A DNA stretch of 54,311 nt from Acidobacteriaceae bacterium (GCA_003134435.1 PLBE01000229.1:1-54311); one strand, 5' to 3'; numbered from the stretch's first letter, positions 8,140 to 18,104 are shown. The notes: generated from the letters alone by a model not told the origin. Program-made: numbers and translations.

Positions 8140-9228
8140 ATGAAAGAGTTTTTTATTTCCGAATGTCCCCAGCAGGAAAACAAGATCGTCACCTCCAGCT
8201 TCGTGGTTGCCTCGAAGCAGGTGAAGGCGAAGAAAAACGGCGAGCCCTATCTGGCGCTCGTCCTCGCCGATCGCACCGGCCAGATCGAAGCCAAGATGTG
8301 GGACAACGTCGACGAATTCATCGACGTCTTCGAGCAGGAAGACTTTCTTAAAATCAAGGGGCTCATCAACAAGTACAAGAATCGGTTCCAGCTCACCATT
8401 CACAAGCTGCGCCGCATGGAAGACGCCGACATCGACTTCACGGACTACCTGCCGAAGACCACCAAGGACATCGGCGAACTGTGGCGAACTCTCACCGAAT
8501 TTGTCGCCACCTTCCGTAATCCAAACCTCAAGGCACTGGTGCAACTGTTCATGGCCGACACGGAAATTGCCGAGCGCTACCGCAATGCGCCCGCCGCCAA
8601 GACGCTGCATCATGCCTACATTGGCGGTCTCGTCGATCACGTCGTGTCCCTCTTCCGCTCCTGTGACCTCATGTGCCAGAACTATGCCCAGATCGACCGT
8701 GATCTCCTGTTGACCGGAGCGTTTCTCCACGACATCGGTAAGATCCAGGAACTGACCTACAACCGCGCCTTTTCCTACACAACCCGCGGCCAATTGCTGG
8801 GCCACATGATCATCGAACTCGAAATGCTGCAGGCCAAGCTCGCCCAGTTGCCCGGCTTTCCGGGGGAACTCAAAATTCTGCTCGAACACATGATCATCAG
8901 CCATCACGGCCAGTACGACTTCGGCTCGCCCAAGCTCCCCATGTTCCCCGAGGCGCTCATGCTGCATTACCTCGACGATCTCGATTCCAAGATGGAGGCA
9001 ATGCGCGCCCACTTCGAGCGCGAGGCTGGCGTCGAAGGCCCTTGGACCAGCTATAACGCGTCGCTCGGCCGCCCGCTGCTTGATTCCAGGAAGTTCATGC
9101 AAGGAGAGAAACCGCCGACCGCCAAAGCCAGCGTGGAGAATCACGGCGCTCAGCCAGCCCCACTGGCTAACTCGGAACATTCCGCCGCAGCGCCGTTACT
9201 CGACCTGTTTACCGAACAGAAAACATAA
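8140..9228 (+). CDS. YhaM-like 3'-5' exoribonuclease (OB fold + HD domain)
   Basis: From ATG 8140 the protein has 362 residues. Residues 10-90 form an OB-fold nucleic-acid-binding domain (YLALVLADRTGQIEAKMWD), followed by an HD phosphohydrolase domain with LHHAYIGGLVDHV, AFLHDIGK and the later ISHHGQYDFG, supplying the metal-binding His/Asp set. This order is that of YhaM/CBF1, a 3'-5' exoribonuclease involved in RNA turnover. GGAGG lies only three bases before the ATG, tight but usable. The C-terminal 50 residues are low-complexity and probably disordered. It follows the SurA-like gene by 117 bases. Confidence 0.85.
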   Translation: MKEFFISECPQQENKIVTSSFVVASKQVKAKKNGEPYLALVLADRTGQIEAKMWDNVDEFIDVFEQEDFLKIKGLINKYKNRFQLTIHKLRRMEDADIDFTDYLPKTTKDIGELWRTLTEFVATFRNPNLKALVQLFMADTEIAERYRNAPAAKTLHHAYIGGLVDHVVSLFRSCDLMCQNYAQIDRDLLLTGAFLHDIGKIQELTYNRAFSYTTRGQLLGHMIIELEMLQAKLAQLPGFPGELKILLEHMIISHHGQYDFGSPKLPMFPEALMLHYLDDLDSKMEAMRAHFEREAGVEGPWTSYNASLGRPLLDSRKFMQGEKPPTAKASVENHGAQPAPLANSEHSAAAPLLDLFTEQKT

Positions 9229-9535
9229 CGCATCTTCGATCAAGTGTGGCGCGGGCACTCTTGTCCGGGAAAAGGAAGTGCAGTTTATACCGCTGCCCTA
9301 TCACGCGAGCACTTGTTCAGAGGTTCGTTAAACACGAAGGACCTGTTCCCAACCCTGAAGCATCGCGGGTAGCGTCTCCAGCGGAAGTAAGACCTGGAAC
9401 CGGCAACGCAGCGGCCGCCCGGCTTTGATTCCGGGCGGCCCTTTTGCTGCGCTGTTCGTTTGGACTGCTTGGCTTGGGCGACCTTGCTGAGTTGGTTCGC
9501 CTGACTTGGGCCCGACTACGGTGTCTGACTGCTGG
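9229..9535. other. Intergenic region with terminator, no gene
   Basis: No convincing gene. It lies between convergent genes and holds a strong terminator hairpin (9413-9440). A GC-rich segment near 9245-9270 (GGCGCGGGCACTCTTGTCCG) resembles dispersed intergenic repeats I associate with acidobacterial genomes; that is recollection, not a search. A 14-base string at 9343-9356 recurs exactly at 5875-5888. Confidence 0.6.
9411..9445 (+). terminator. Strong intrinsic terminator after YhaM-like gene
   Basis: A perfect 10-bp GC-rich stem GGCCGCCCGG / CCGGGCGGCC (9413-9422 and 9431-9440) encloses an 8-base loop and is followed by CTTTTG. The flanking GCAGC and GCTGC can extend the pairing beyond the T-run. 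It lies between convergent genes and may work both ways. Confidence 0.75.
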
Positions 9536-10234
9536 TTACGACAGGAAGAATTCTTTCGCCAGCGCCATCCACTTCTGGTCAGGAATCTGGGCGGAGATGT
9601 CGTTCACCGCCACTCCACCATCCTGCGCCAGCGCTCCCGCCATCGCCATCGGCAGCGGCAGCCGTTGCTGCAGCCGGCTCGCCGATTCCTGCGTCCAGAA
9701 GCGCGCCATCGCTCCACCCAGCAGGTTGCGGAAACTCGTCTTCGCATCCGGAGCTTGAACCGTTACCAGCCAGCCTTCGCCAAACGGGTCGCGCAGCGCC
9801 AATTTCGGATCGGCCGCCAGTGCCATGTTGATATCCGATACGCTGCCTTCGATCGGCGACACCATATCCACCGCGCAGTCGTCGCGATACAGCGTGCACA
9901 TCTTCTGCCCCTGCCGAATCCACTGTCCGCGCTGCGGCAGGGTGATCTTGTCCACCTTGCCTGTCAGCTTCGAAGCAAAATCGTCCATACCTACCCGCAC
10001 CAGGTTCGGGCTCTCGCTCAGTGCCCAGGTGTGACCGGGGTGATAGCGGAAATTTTCCGGGACCGCGAAGCCGCCCACCAGCGCCGGCTGCAATCGCGGA
10101 GCCGTGGCCGTTACCGCCGCCTCAACTGTTTTTGCCGGAGCTACCTGCAACGCCGGTTGCACCGCGCGCCGGCTGCGGAAATGATCGATCAGCAGAAAAG
10201 ATACGAACGTGAACAGAACCAGTAGGACTGTCAT
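9536..10234 (-). CDS. Membrane-anchored glycine-cleavage H-protein-like lipoyl fold, no lipoyl Lys
   Basis: ATG 10234 is chosen because GAGGTGG precedes it and it starts directly with a membrane helix (TVLLVLFTFVSFLLI); the open frame extends further upstream without support. The 232-residue protein has an N-terminal anchor, an Ala/Pro linker to about residue 55, then a GcvH-like barrel: YHPGHTWAL, VGMDDFASKLTG, VSPIEGSVSDIN, DPFGEGWLV. In true H proteins the lipoylated Lys sits in ESVKAAS; here the equivalent position is Asp119 (YRDDCAVDMV), so it cannot be lipoylated there. No gcvT/gcvP genes are near. Probably a non-catalytic structural or binding protein. Confidence 0.72.
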   Translation of the reverse strand: MTVLLVLFTFVSFLLIDHFRSRRAVQPALQVAPAKTVEAAVTATAPRLQPALVGGFAVPENFRYHPGHTWALSESPNLVRVGMDDFASKLTGKVDKITLPQRGQWIRQGQKMCTLYRDDCAVDMVSPIEGSVSDINMALAADPKLALRDPFGEGWLVTVQAPDAKTSFRNLLGGAMARFWTQESASRLQQRLPLPMAMAGALAQDGGVAVNDISAQIPDQKWMALAKEFFLS

Positions 10235-10619
10235 AAACCACCTCGTCGGAGGGCCTTCTGTAGCGAGCCACTCAGCGCTCTTCATAAAGGCAATCGCCAT
10301 GCCAAAGCGCTCGCAGCCAAGATCAGTTTGGCTCGGCACGCGTCATCTTGCTTGCAATGAAAGGGATAGCGGAATCGCAATCCTGAGCCGTGAAATGCAA
10401 CGCTGCGATTCTCAACAGCTCTTCTGCTGACAATCGCAACAGGCCGAAGCCTGTGTTTTCACTGTTTGTCGACGGATCAAGCGGATCACAATCTGAAATC
10501 AGCAACTTACAGGCGAGCTACCTACTGATGAATCTCACAACAGCCAAAGTTGAAGAATGCAACGCTCGTTGCGCAGAATCGACACCTCAGCTGGCTCGCC
10601 CGCCTCGCCGAGATCCTCA
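10235..10619. other. Intergenic region, one small stem-loop
   Basis: This 385-base gap lies between two minus-strand genes. No gene is convincing. A perfect 6-bp stem ACAGGC-CGAA-GCCTGT occupies 10439-10454 with a T-run on the plus-strand side (GTTTTC), so its termination direction, if any, would be opposite to the flanking genes. The promoter of the H-protein-like gene should lie here but I cannot place it. Confidence 0.5.
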
Positions 10620-11324
10620 CTACATCGGAATCGGGACTGGAAGGATTTTCTTTTGTATCGCGACCGTAACCAGCTGGGCCTTGTTATGGATGTCGAGTTT
10701 GCGCATCAAGTTGAACTTGTGCGCTTCCACCGTCTTGACGCTGACCCCCAGAGCCGCCGCCGCCTTCTTTACGGTATTACCCTCGGCAAGCAACTTCATC
10801 ACCTCGCGCTCGCGCAGAGTCAGCGTCCCCCTTCGCAGCGGGAATCGCGACGTTTGATTCCGCCGGCTCGCGTCGTCTCTCAATCTTGTCTGGATCTGAG
10901 GACTCAATGCCTTCTGGCCATGATGTACGTCGCGGAGCGCGCTCAACAAGAGTGGCGCGGGAGTGTCTTTCAGCAGGTATCCGCTGGCGCCGGACTGCAA
11001 CGCCTGCTGCACATACTCCCGGTCCTCATGCATGGTGAGATAGATGATGCGCGTGCCGCTGCAGTGCTCTTCGATGAGGCGTCCCGCTTCGAACGACGAC
11101 ATCCCGGGCATGCCGATATCGAGCAGCACCAGGTTGGGACGGTGCTCGAGAACCAGTTTGAGCGCCTCGGCGGCATCGCCTGCTTCGCCCACCACGGCAA
11201 AGTCCGGAGTGTCTTCCAGCAGGCGGCGGACGCCATAGCGCAGCATTTCGTGATCGTCGGCGATCACGCAGCGAATGGGCGCAGCCTGCTCCGGCTCGAA
11301 TCGTCCAGCCTTGCTGCTCAACAT
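10620..11324 (-). CDS. NarL/LuxR-family response regulator
   Basis: From ATG 11324 (GAGG nine bases upstream) the protein has 234 residues. The receiver domain (about 17-135) carries the acidic pocket ADDH, phosphoacceptor Asp69 in LVLLDIGMPG, Thr in IIYLTMHED and Lys in GYLLKDTPAP. The C-terminal LuxR-type helix-turn-helix (about 165-225) reads LTLREREVMKLLAEG and SVKTVEAHKFNLMRKL. It should be phosphorylated by a histidine kinase and bind DNA as a dimer. No kinase is adjacent, so it is an orphan in this window. An upstream extension of the frame to 11444 has no ribosome site. Confidence 0.92.
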   Translation of the reverse strand: MLSSKAGRFEPEQAAPIRCVIADDHEMLRYGVRRLLEDTPDFAVVGEAGDAAEALKLVLEHRPNLVLLDIGMPGMSSFEAGRLIEEHCSGTRIIYLTMHEDREYVQQALQSGASGYLLKDTPAPLLLSALRDVHHGQKALSPQIQTRLRDDASRRNQTSRFPLRRGTLTLREREVMKLLAEGNTVKKAAAALGVSVKTVEAHKFNLMRKLDIHNKAQLVTVAIQKKILPVPIPM

Positions 11325-11491
11325 GAAGAAATCCTCGCGAACTTTGACGAAGCGCCGCGATGAGTCTGGGACCCGGGTCGCTCGGGCGACCTGCGATACC
11401 TCGACTCCTTGATTGTACCTGCCCGGTCCAAACCTTCGGCGCAAAAATCAGTCAGGCCGACACTTTTCTTCATTTACAATGCCTCTTCCAC

Positions 11492-12667
11492 ATGCTTCGC
11501 TATTTCACTTCGGGAGAGTCCCACGGCGAGGCCCTGGTCGCGTTCCTGTCCGGGCTACCAGCCGGATTAGTGGTCGATCAGGAGTTTGTAGACCGCGAAC
11601 TCTGGCGCCGCCAGCAGGGTTTTGGACGCGGCGGACGCATGAAGATCGAAACCGACCGCGCCCATTTTCTCTCGGGTGTGCGCCACGGGAAGACGATCGG
11701 CTCGCCGATCGCTGTGATCCTCGAAAATCGCGATTGGCAGAACTGGAAAGAAGCGCTGCCGGTGGAAACAGGCGACCCCGGGAAACACAGGCGCGTGGCC
11801 TCGCCCCGCCCGGGCCACGCCGATCTTGCCGGCGCTTTGAAGTACGATTTTACCGAAGCCCGTTACGTTCTGGAACGCGCCTCAGCCCGCGAATCCGCCG
11901 CCCGGGTTGCGATTGGAGCCCTCGCCAAACTCCTGCTCCGCGAATTGGGCGTGGAAGTTCTGAGTCATGTGATCGCTGTGGGTGCGGTTTCGATTGCCGA
12001 TCGGGAAATCCCCTGGGAGCAAATCGAGCCCCTCTCGCGCCAGGGCGAAGTGCTGCTCGCTTGCGCCGACGCCGATGCCGAGCAACGCATGAAGGAAGAG
12101 GTCGATAAAGTGCTCCGCACCGGCGATTCCGCGGGTGGAGTGTTCGAGGTGGTGGCTCACAATGTCCCTCCCGGACTCGGCAGCTATGTGCAATGGGACG
12201 AACGGCTGGATGCGCTGCTGGCCGCGGCGGTGATGTCGTTGCAGGCGGTAAAGGCGGTCGAAATTGGAAGCGGGATTCAAGCCGCGCATTCGCCGGGGTC
12301 GGCCGTGCATGACGAGATTGGTTATCGCGATGACGCCGGGTTCGCGGGCTTCACCCGCACCCGCAACCATGCTGGAGGTCTGGAGGGTGGCGTCTCGAAC
12401 GGACAGGAGATTCGGGTGCGCGGTTATCTGAAGCCGATTTCTACTCTAAGGCGCCCCTTGCAGTCGGTGGATTTCGCCACTCGCGAGCCCGTCAAAGCAG
12501 CCTACGAGCGCTCGGACGTTTGCGTGGTGCCCGCCGCCGGCGTTGCCGCCGAGGCGATGGTCGCACTGACCCTGGCGCGTTGTGCGTTGGAAAAATTCGG
12601 CGGCGATTCGCTGAAGGAAACGAAACGAAACTTCCAAGGCTATCTGGAACAGCTGAAGAACTATTAG
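11492..12667 (+). CDS. aroC: Chorismate synthase
   Basis: Converts EPSP to chorismate with reduced FMN, the last step of the shikimate pathway. The ATG at 11492 begins MLRYFTSGESHG, the family N-terminal signature; sequence further upstream in frame is non-coding. Other hallmarks are RPGHADLAG, ARESAARVAIGA and GVSNGQEIRVRGYLKP. The 391 residues match the usual 360-390. It is followed, after 120 bases holding a large inverted repeat, by def-fmt-rsmB on the same strand. Confidence 0.96.
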   Translation: MLRYFTSGESHGEALVAFLSGLPAGLVVDQEFVDRELWRRQQGFGRGGRMKIETDRAHFLSGVRHGKTIGSPIAVILENRDWQNWKEALPVETGDPGKHRRVASPRPGHADLAGALKYDFTEARYVLERASARESAARVAIGALAKLLLRELGVEVLSHVIAVGAVSIADREIPWEQIEPLSRQGEVLLACADADAEQRMKEEVDKVLRTGDSAGGVFEVVAHNVPPGLGSYVQWDERLDALLAAAVMSLQAVKAVEIGSGIQAAHSPGSAVHDEIGYRDDAGFAGFTRTRNHAGGLEGGVSNGQEIRVRGYLKPISTLRRPLQSVDFATREPVKAAYERSDVCVVPAAGVAAEAMVALTLARCALEKFGGDSLKETKRNFQGYLEQLKNY

Positions 12668-12675
12668 GATATGTT

Positions 12676-12754
12676 GTCATCCTGAGCGAAGCGAAAGACC
12701 TATGAATTTTGAGTTCGCTCCAATGCATAGGTCTTTCGCTTCGCCCAGGATGAC
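12676..12754. repeat. Long inverted repeat of a dispersed intergenic type
   Basis: Two 29-base arms (12676-12704 and 12726-12754) are reverse complements with one mismatch, separated by 21 bases. Each arm begins or ends with the GTCATCCTGAGCGAAGCGAA core. A degenerate half copy lies at 18162-18182. It could terminate aroC transcription, though no T-run follows. Confidence 0.85.
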
Positions 12755-12787
12755 GACCCGAAACTTGCAAGCCCGAAACTTACAAGA

Positions 12788-13297
12788 ATGATCTATCCAA
12801 TTGTGAAATTTGGCGATCCCGTCCTCGACACTCCGGCCGCAGCCGTGACCAGCTTCGACGACGAACTCAAGAAACTCGTGGACGATATGTTCGAGTCGAT
12901 GTACGCGGCTCGCGGCGTTGGCCTGGCCGCTCCGCAGATCGGCATTTCGAAACGAATCGCTGTTGTGGACGTAACCTTCAAGGAAGACCCAGGCGCAAAG
13001 CTGGTGCTGATCAATCCCGTAATCGTCGGGAAAGAAGGGCGCCAGCGCAACAGCGAAGGCTGCCTGAGCATTCCCGAGTTTCGCGAAGATGTCACCCGCG
13101 CCAGAACAGTGACCGTGCGGGCGCAGGACCTAACCGGCAAGTTCTTCGAGCACACCGGGGAAGAGTTGCTGGCGCGCGCTTTCCTGCACGAAACCGATCA
13201 CTTGAACGGCAAGCTGTACATTTCGCACATCAGCGCCCTGAAACGCGACCTAATTAAGCGCAAGATCAAGAAGATGGTGAAGGCGGGAGAGTGGTAG
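12788..13297 (+). CDS. def: Peptide deformylase
   Basis: Removes the N-formyl group from new proteins in the cytoplasm, using a bound metal. All three family motifs are present: GVGLAAPQIG, EGCLSIPEF (metal Cys) and HETDHLNG, an HExxH-type helix supplying two His ligands and the catalytic Glu. Length is 169 residues, type 1 class. It heads the def-fmt-rsmB cluster, a gene order widely conserved in bacteria. Confidence 0.96.
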   Translation: MIYPIVKFGDPVLDTPAAAVTSFDDELKKLVDDMFESMYAARGVGLAAPQIGISKRIAVVDVTFKEDPGAKLVLINPVIVGKEGRQRNSEGCLSIPEFREDVTRARTVTVRAQDLTGKFFEHTGEELLARAFLHETDHLNGKLYISHISALKRDLIKRKIKKMVKAGEW

Positions 13298-13426
13298 AAG
13301 ATTCGGGTATCTTGCAATCTGGTGATTTTGTGAATGGAGAGCATATGGGTTTGGGGGCGGCGGCGCAGCGCGGCCGCGCCTGGTCGTTGTTGTTGAATGC
13401 GGCTATCGCCGCTGAGGTATCCAGCG

Positions 13427-14386
13427 GTGATAGCCACTCCTTTTAATCTGGTTTTCTGCGGGACGCCTCGATTCGCGGTTCCGACCCTGGAAAGACTGGT
13501 CGAGGCCGGTTTTTTCCTGCCCCTGGTGGTCACGCAACCCGATCGGCCCCGCGGGCGCGGAATGGAAATATCCGTCTCTCCCGTGAAGGATGGGGCGGTC
13601 CGCTTGGGTCTTACTGTAGTGCAGCCCGCAGCGATCAAGAACAACGTGGAATTCCGAGATCAGCTTGCCGCGATTCGCCCCGACGCCATCGTCGTCGTCG
13701 GCTACGGCCGCATCATTCCGCAGTGGATGATCGATCTTCCGCGGCTCGGGAACCTGAATTTGCACGCGTCGTTGCTGCCAAAATATCGCGGCGCAGCGCC
13801 TATCCAGTGGGCAATCGCCAGCGGCGAATCGGTCACCGGGGTTACCACCATGCGCATCGATGCCGGCCTTGATACCGGCGACATACTGATGCAGCGCGAG
13901 ATGCCGATTGCTCTGGAAGACACCGCCGAAACTTTGGGCCCGAAGCTGGCGTCCATCGGCGCCGATCTGATGGTTGAGACCCTTCGGGGGCTAGAGAATG
14001 GGGCCGTTCACCCTTCTCCGCAGGACCATTCGTTGGCATCCCTGGCGCCGATTCTTACGAAAGAAGATGGGCGTATGGATTTCGCACGCAGCCCCAGAGA
14101 TCTTTTCAACCGCTTGCGTGGATTTCAGCCCTGGCCCGGAGCGTTCACGATCTATAAGGGCAAGACGCTGCAAGTGCACCGCGCTCAGCCGGCGCAGGCG
14201 GCAGTTGCGCTGGCACCCGCGGAAATCGCCGTCCAGGCATCCCACCTGCTGGTTGGCTGCGGTGCGAAATCCCCGGACTCCGTCCTCGAACTGCTCGAGG
14301 TTCAACTCGAAGGGAAGCGGCGCATGTCGGCGTCGGAATTCATCAACGGCTACCGGCTAAAATCCGGCGACCACCTGGGACAATAG
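13427..14386 (+). CDS. fmt: Methionyl-tRNA formyltransferase
   Basis: Formylates initiator Met-tRNA with 10-formyl-THF. Motifs: FCGTPRFAVPTLERL at the N-terminus, VVVGYGRIIP, HASLLPKYRGAAPIQWAI (the SLLPKYRG formyl-binding loop) and GLDTGDIL. The C-terminal tRNA-binding domain follows from about residue 200. The start is placed at GTG 13427, which has GAGG nine bases upstream and leads directly into the family N-terminus; an ATG at 13397 in the same frame lacks a ribosome site. It lies between def and rsmB. Confidence 0.93.
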   Translation: MIATPFNLVFCGTPRFAVPTLERLVEAGFFLPLVVTQPDRPRGRGMEISVSPVKDGAVRLGLTVVQPAAIKNNVEFRDQLAAIRPDAIVVVGYGRIIPQWMIDLPRLGNLNLHASLLPKYRGAAPIQWAIASGESVTGVTTMRIDAGLDTGDILMQREMPIALEDTAETLGPKLASIGADLMVETLRGLENGAVHPSPQDHSLASLAPILTKEDGRMDFARSPRDLFNRLRGFQPWPGAFTIYKGKTLQVHRAQPAQAAVALAPAEIAVQASHLLVGCGAKSPDSVLELLEVQLEGKRRMSASEFINGYRLKSGDHLGQ

Positions 14387-14392
14387 TCTCCG

Positions 14393-15778
14393 ATGGCCGT
14401 CTCTCCCGCTCGCGCCGCAGCTTTCGAGATTCTCCTGCGCGTCGAGCGCGACGACTCCTACGCCGCCGAACTTCTGCACTCAGCCGCGTTCTGCAAGCTG
14501 ACCTCGCGCGATCACGGTTTGGCCACCGAACTGGTGATGGGAGTTCTCCGCTGGCGGTCTCTGCTCGATCGGCGGTTGGCTGCCGCATCGTCGCAAAAGC
14601 TGGAACGACTGGATGTCGAAATTCTGGCGGCATTGCGCCTCGGCGTGTATCAATTGCAGTTTCTCACGCGGGTTCCGGCGCGGGCGGCGATCTTCGAAAG
14701 CGTGGAGCTCGTCAAAGCCGCGCGCAAACGTTCGGCAGCTTCCTTCGTGAATGCGGTTCTCCGGAAGGTGGCCGCTGCCGGCGCAGGAAACAGCTTGGCG
14801 GAAATCGATACCGCGCCCGACTCCATCACCCTCGCCCAGAACGCGGCGCATCCTCCGTGGCTGCTGGAGCGCTGGACCGCGCACTATGGGCTGGGGATTG
14901 CCCGCCAGATCTGCGCCCATGATCAAACGATACCGAAGACGGCGATTCATATTCACTGCGATCAATCTGAAAATCAGTCTGAAGGTCAAACCGAAGATCA
15001 AACCGAAGCCGAACTTGCCGAGGCCGGCGTGCAACTCGCTCCTGGCCCGCTGCTGTCGTCGGCGCGAGTTGTTCTTGCCGGCGAGCTCACCGCGACGCGT
15101 GCCTGGCGGGAAGGCCGCATCTCGATTCAAGATGAAGCTTCCCAACTGGTGGCGCTGCTCGCCGGTCTCGGGGAAGGACACGCCGAGCGTAGAATTCTCG
15201 ATTGTTGCGCCGCTCCAGGCGGCAAGACCACTCTGCTCGCCAGCCGCAATCCGCGCGCTCAAGTGTTTGCTGCGGAATTGCATCCTCATCGCGCTCGCCT
15301 GTTGCAGAGTCTCAGTCGCTTACCGAATGTCCATGCCGTCGTCGCGGACGCCCGTCAATTGCCTTTCTCCTGCACGTTCGACCGCATACTCGCCGACGTA
15401 CCCTGCTCCGGCACCGGCACGTTTGCCCATAACCCGGAAATCAAATGGCGTCTCCGGAAAGAAGATCTGCTCGATCTCCCGTTGCGCCAGGCCGCCATCT
15501 TGAAATCGGCGCTTACCCAGCTTGCGAGGGGCGGGCACCTCGTCTATTCCACGTGTTCGCTGGAGCGCGAAGAGAACGAAGCGGTGGTGGAAGCGGCGGT
15601 GGAGGGCACTGGCGAGTTCAAAGTCGTCGACTTCAAGCAGGAGTTGGAGCAACTCCAGAAATCGGGCGAATTGTCCTGGCGAGAAACCGCATCCCTGCTC
15701 GCCGGACCCTACCTGCGAACCATCCCCGGAGTGCATCCCTGCGATGGATTCTTCGCCGCCATGCTTGCACGGAAATGA
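14393..15778 (+). CDS. rsmB: 16S rRNA (cytosine-967-C5)-methyltransferase RsmB
   Basis: Methylates C967 of 16S rRNA. The N-terminal NusB-like RNA-binding domain covers about residues 5-135; the SAM-dependent Rossmann domain contains CCAAPGGKTTLLA (SAM motif I), DVPCSGTGTFAHNPE (motif IV with a catalytic-cycle Cys) and YSTCSLEREENE (motif VI Cys). It starts six bases after fmt ends, so the two are co-translated. An odd Gln/Glu-rich insert near residues 191-206 is encoded by four imperfect 12-base repeats (14963-15010). Total length 461, slightly longer than usual. Confidence 0.94.
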   Translation: MAVSPARAAAFEILLRVERDDSYAAELLHSAAFCKLTSRDHGLATELVMGVLRWRSLLDRRLAAASSQKLERLDVEILAALRLGVYQLQFLTRVPARAAIFESVELVKAARKRSAASFVNAVLRKVAAAGAGNSLAEIDTAPDSITLAQNAAHPPWLLERWTAHYGLGIARQICAHDQTIPKTAIHIHCDQSENQSEGQTEDQTEAELAEAGVQLAPGPLLSSARVVLAGELTATRAWREGRISIQDEASQLVALLAGLGEGHAERRILDCCAAPGGKTTLLASRNPRAQVFAAELHPHRARLLQSLSRLPNVHAVVADARQLPFSCTFDRILADVPCSGTGTFAHNPEIKWRLRKEDLLDLPLRQAAILKSALTQLARGGHLVYSTCSLEREENEAVVEAAVEGTGEFKVVDFKQELEQLQKSGELSWRETASLLAGPYLRTIPGVHPCDGFFAAMLARK

Positions 15779-15822
15779 TGCGGGAGCGGCGGGCGGTGAC
15801 GGCCACGGCTCCGCGCGAACTT

Positions 15823-16572
15823 CTAGCGCACTTCGAAATTCACCGCGCTCCCCGCCACAATCCTCTGCCCCGGCGCCGGAGTCTGGGTGACGATCATGCT
15901 CGCCCCGCTTGGCTCTGACGGCGCGACCGGCACAGGTTGCGGCTCACCCGGCATCGGCGGCGTGAGCACGCTCACCTTTCCCACCTTCATGCCCGCATCC
16001 TGCAGCGCCAGCGTCGCACTGCCCAGCGGTTGTCCCGTGAGATTTGGCATTACGTAGCTCGGCGGTTCGGCACCGTCGCTCACCAGCAAATTGATCTTGG
16101 GCGCAGCCACCCCACTCGCTTTGGCCGGCGGGCTCTGTGAGATCACCTGGTCGGCTCCCACCCCCGCCAGGGCGACGTGCGCGATTGAACCCAGACTGAG
16201 CCCGCGCCGCCGCAGGTTCAGCTCCGCCACCCGCTCGCTTCCGCCCGTCACGTCGGGAATCGCCACGCGCTGCGGTCCCAGGCTTTGGGCCACCCGCACC
16301 GACCAGCCTCGCCGCACTCGCGTTCCCGGCGGCGGCATCTGCGTCATGATTTTTCCTTCAGGAATGTCGGCGCTGTAGAACTGGCGTTCCACTACGACTT
16401 GCAGGCCGGAGGCCGCGCTCGCGCGCTCCGCCTCCGCCGGACTCATTCCCACCAGCTTTGGAATCGCAACCTCGCGCCCGTGGATGGCGAGTTGCATGGC
16501 GGTCAGCGCGGAGATCAGAGCTACCGTCATGAGGACCAGGGCCAGAAGCAACATGCGAAAAATTTTCCGCAT
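15823..16572 (-). CDS. Membrane-anchored triple-PASTA protein without kinase
   Basis: A 249-residue protein: a membrane helix at about residues 5-28 (MLLLALVLMTVALISALTA), then three PASTA domains, starting near VAIPKLVGMSPAEAE, VAIPDVTGGSERVAE and YVMPNLTGQPLGSAT, each with the usual alternating QxPxxG close (TQMPPPGTRV, SQSPPAKAS, TQTPAPGQRI). PASTA domains bind peptidoglycan fragments and usually sit outside the cell at the end of PknB/PrkC kinases or PBPs. No kinase or transpeptidase domain is present. It lies 44 bases downstream of obgE on the same strand and converges on rsmB. Confidence 0.88.
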   Translation of the reverse strand: MRKIFRMLLLALVLMTVALISALTAMQLAIHGREVAIPKLVGMSPAEAERASAASGLQVVVERQFYSADIPEGKIMTQMPPPGTRVRRGWSVRVAQSLGPQRVAIPDVTGGSERVAELNLRRRGLSLGSIAHVALAGVGADQVISQSPPAKASGVAAPKINLLVSDGAEPPSYVMPNLTGQPLGSATLALQDAGMKVGKVSVLTPPMPGEPQPVPVAPSEPSGASMIVTQTPAPGQRIVAGSAVNFEVR

Positions 16573-16616
16573 TGCTGCCGATTATAGCCCCGGTGGCGCG
16601 CTGCCCAGGGGCCGAG

Positions 16617-17834
<1,218 letters not shown>

Positions 17835-18104
17835 CTACTTCGCTTCCACTGCCTCAGGCTCAACCATCACAAACTTGCCCATCGAGCCCTTGTCGACGAA
17901 CTTGATGCGTCCCGTAATCTTAGCGAAGAGCGTGTCGTCCTTGCCGCGGCCCACGTTCAGCCCGGGCTTCACCCGCGTGCCCCGCTGGCGCACGATGATC
18001 GTGCCGCCCGGCACCAGTTGTCCGCCAAATGCCTTGAACCCAAGCCGCTGCGCATTCGAATCGCGCCCGTTTCGTGAAGTGCCCTGTCCTTTTTTGTGCG
18101 CCAT
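17835..18104 (-). CDS. rpmA: 50S ribosomal protein L27
   Basis: An 89-residue L27. The N-terminus [16 protein letters not shown] is the flexible arm that reaches the peptidyl-transferase centre; there is no cleavable Firmicute-type extension. [11 protein letters not shown] and [16 protein letters not shown] are family hallmarks. It lies 79 bases downstream of rplU and upstream of a terminator. Confidence 0.97.
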   Translation of the reverse strand: MAHKKGQGTSRNGRDSNAQRLGFKAFGGQLVPGGTIIVRQRGTRVKPGLNVGRGKDDTLFAKITGRIKFVDKGSMGKFVMVEPEAVEAK

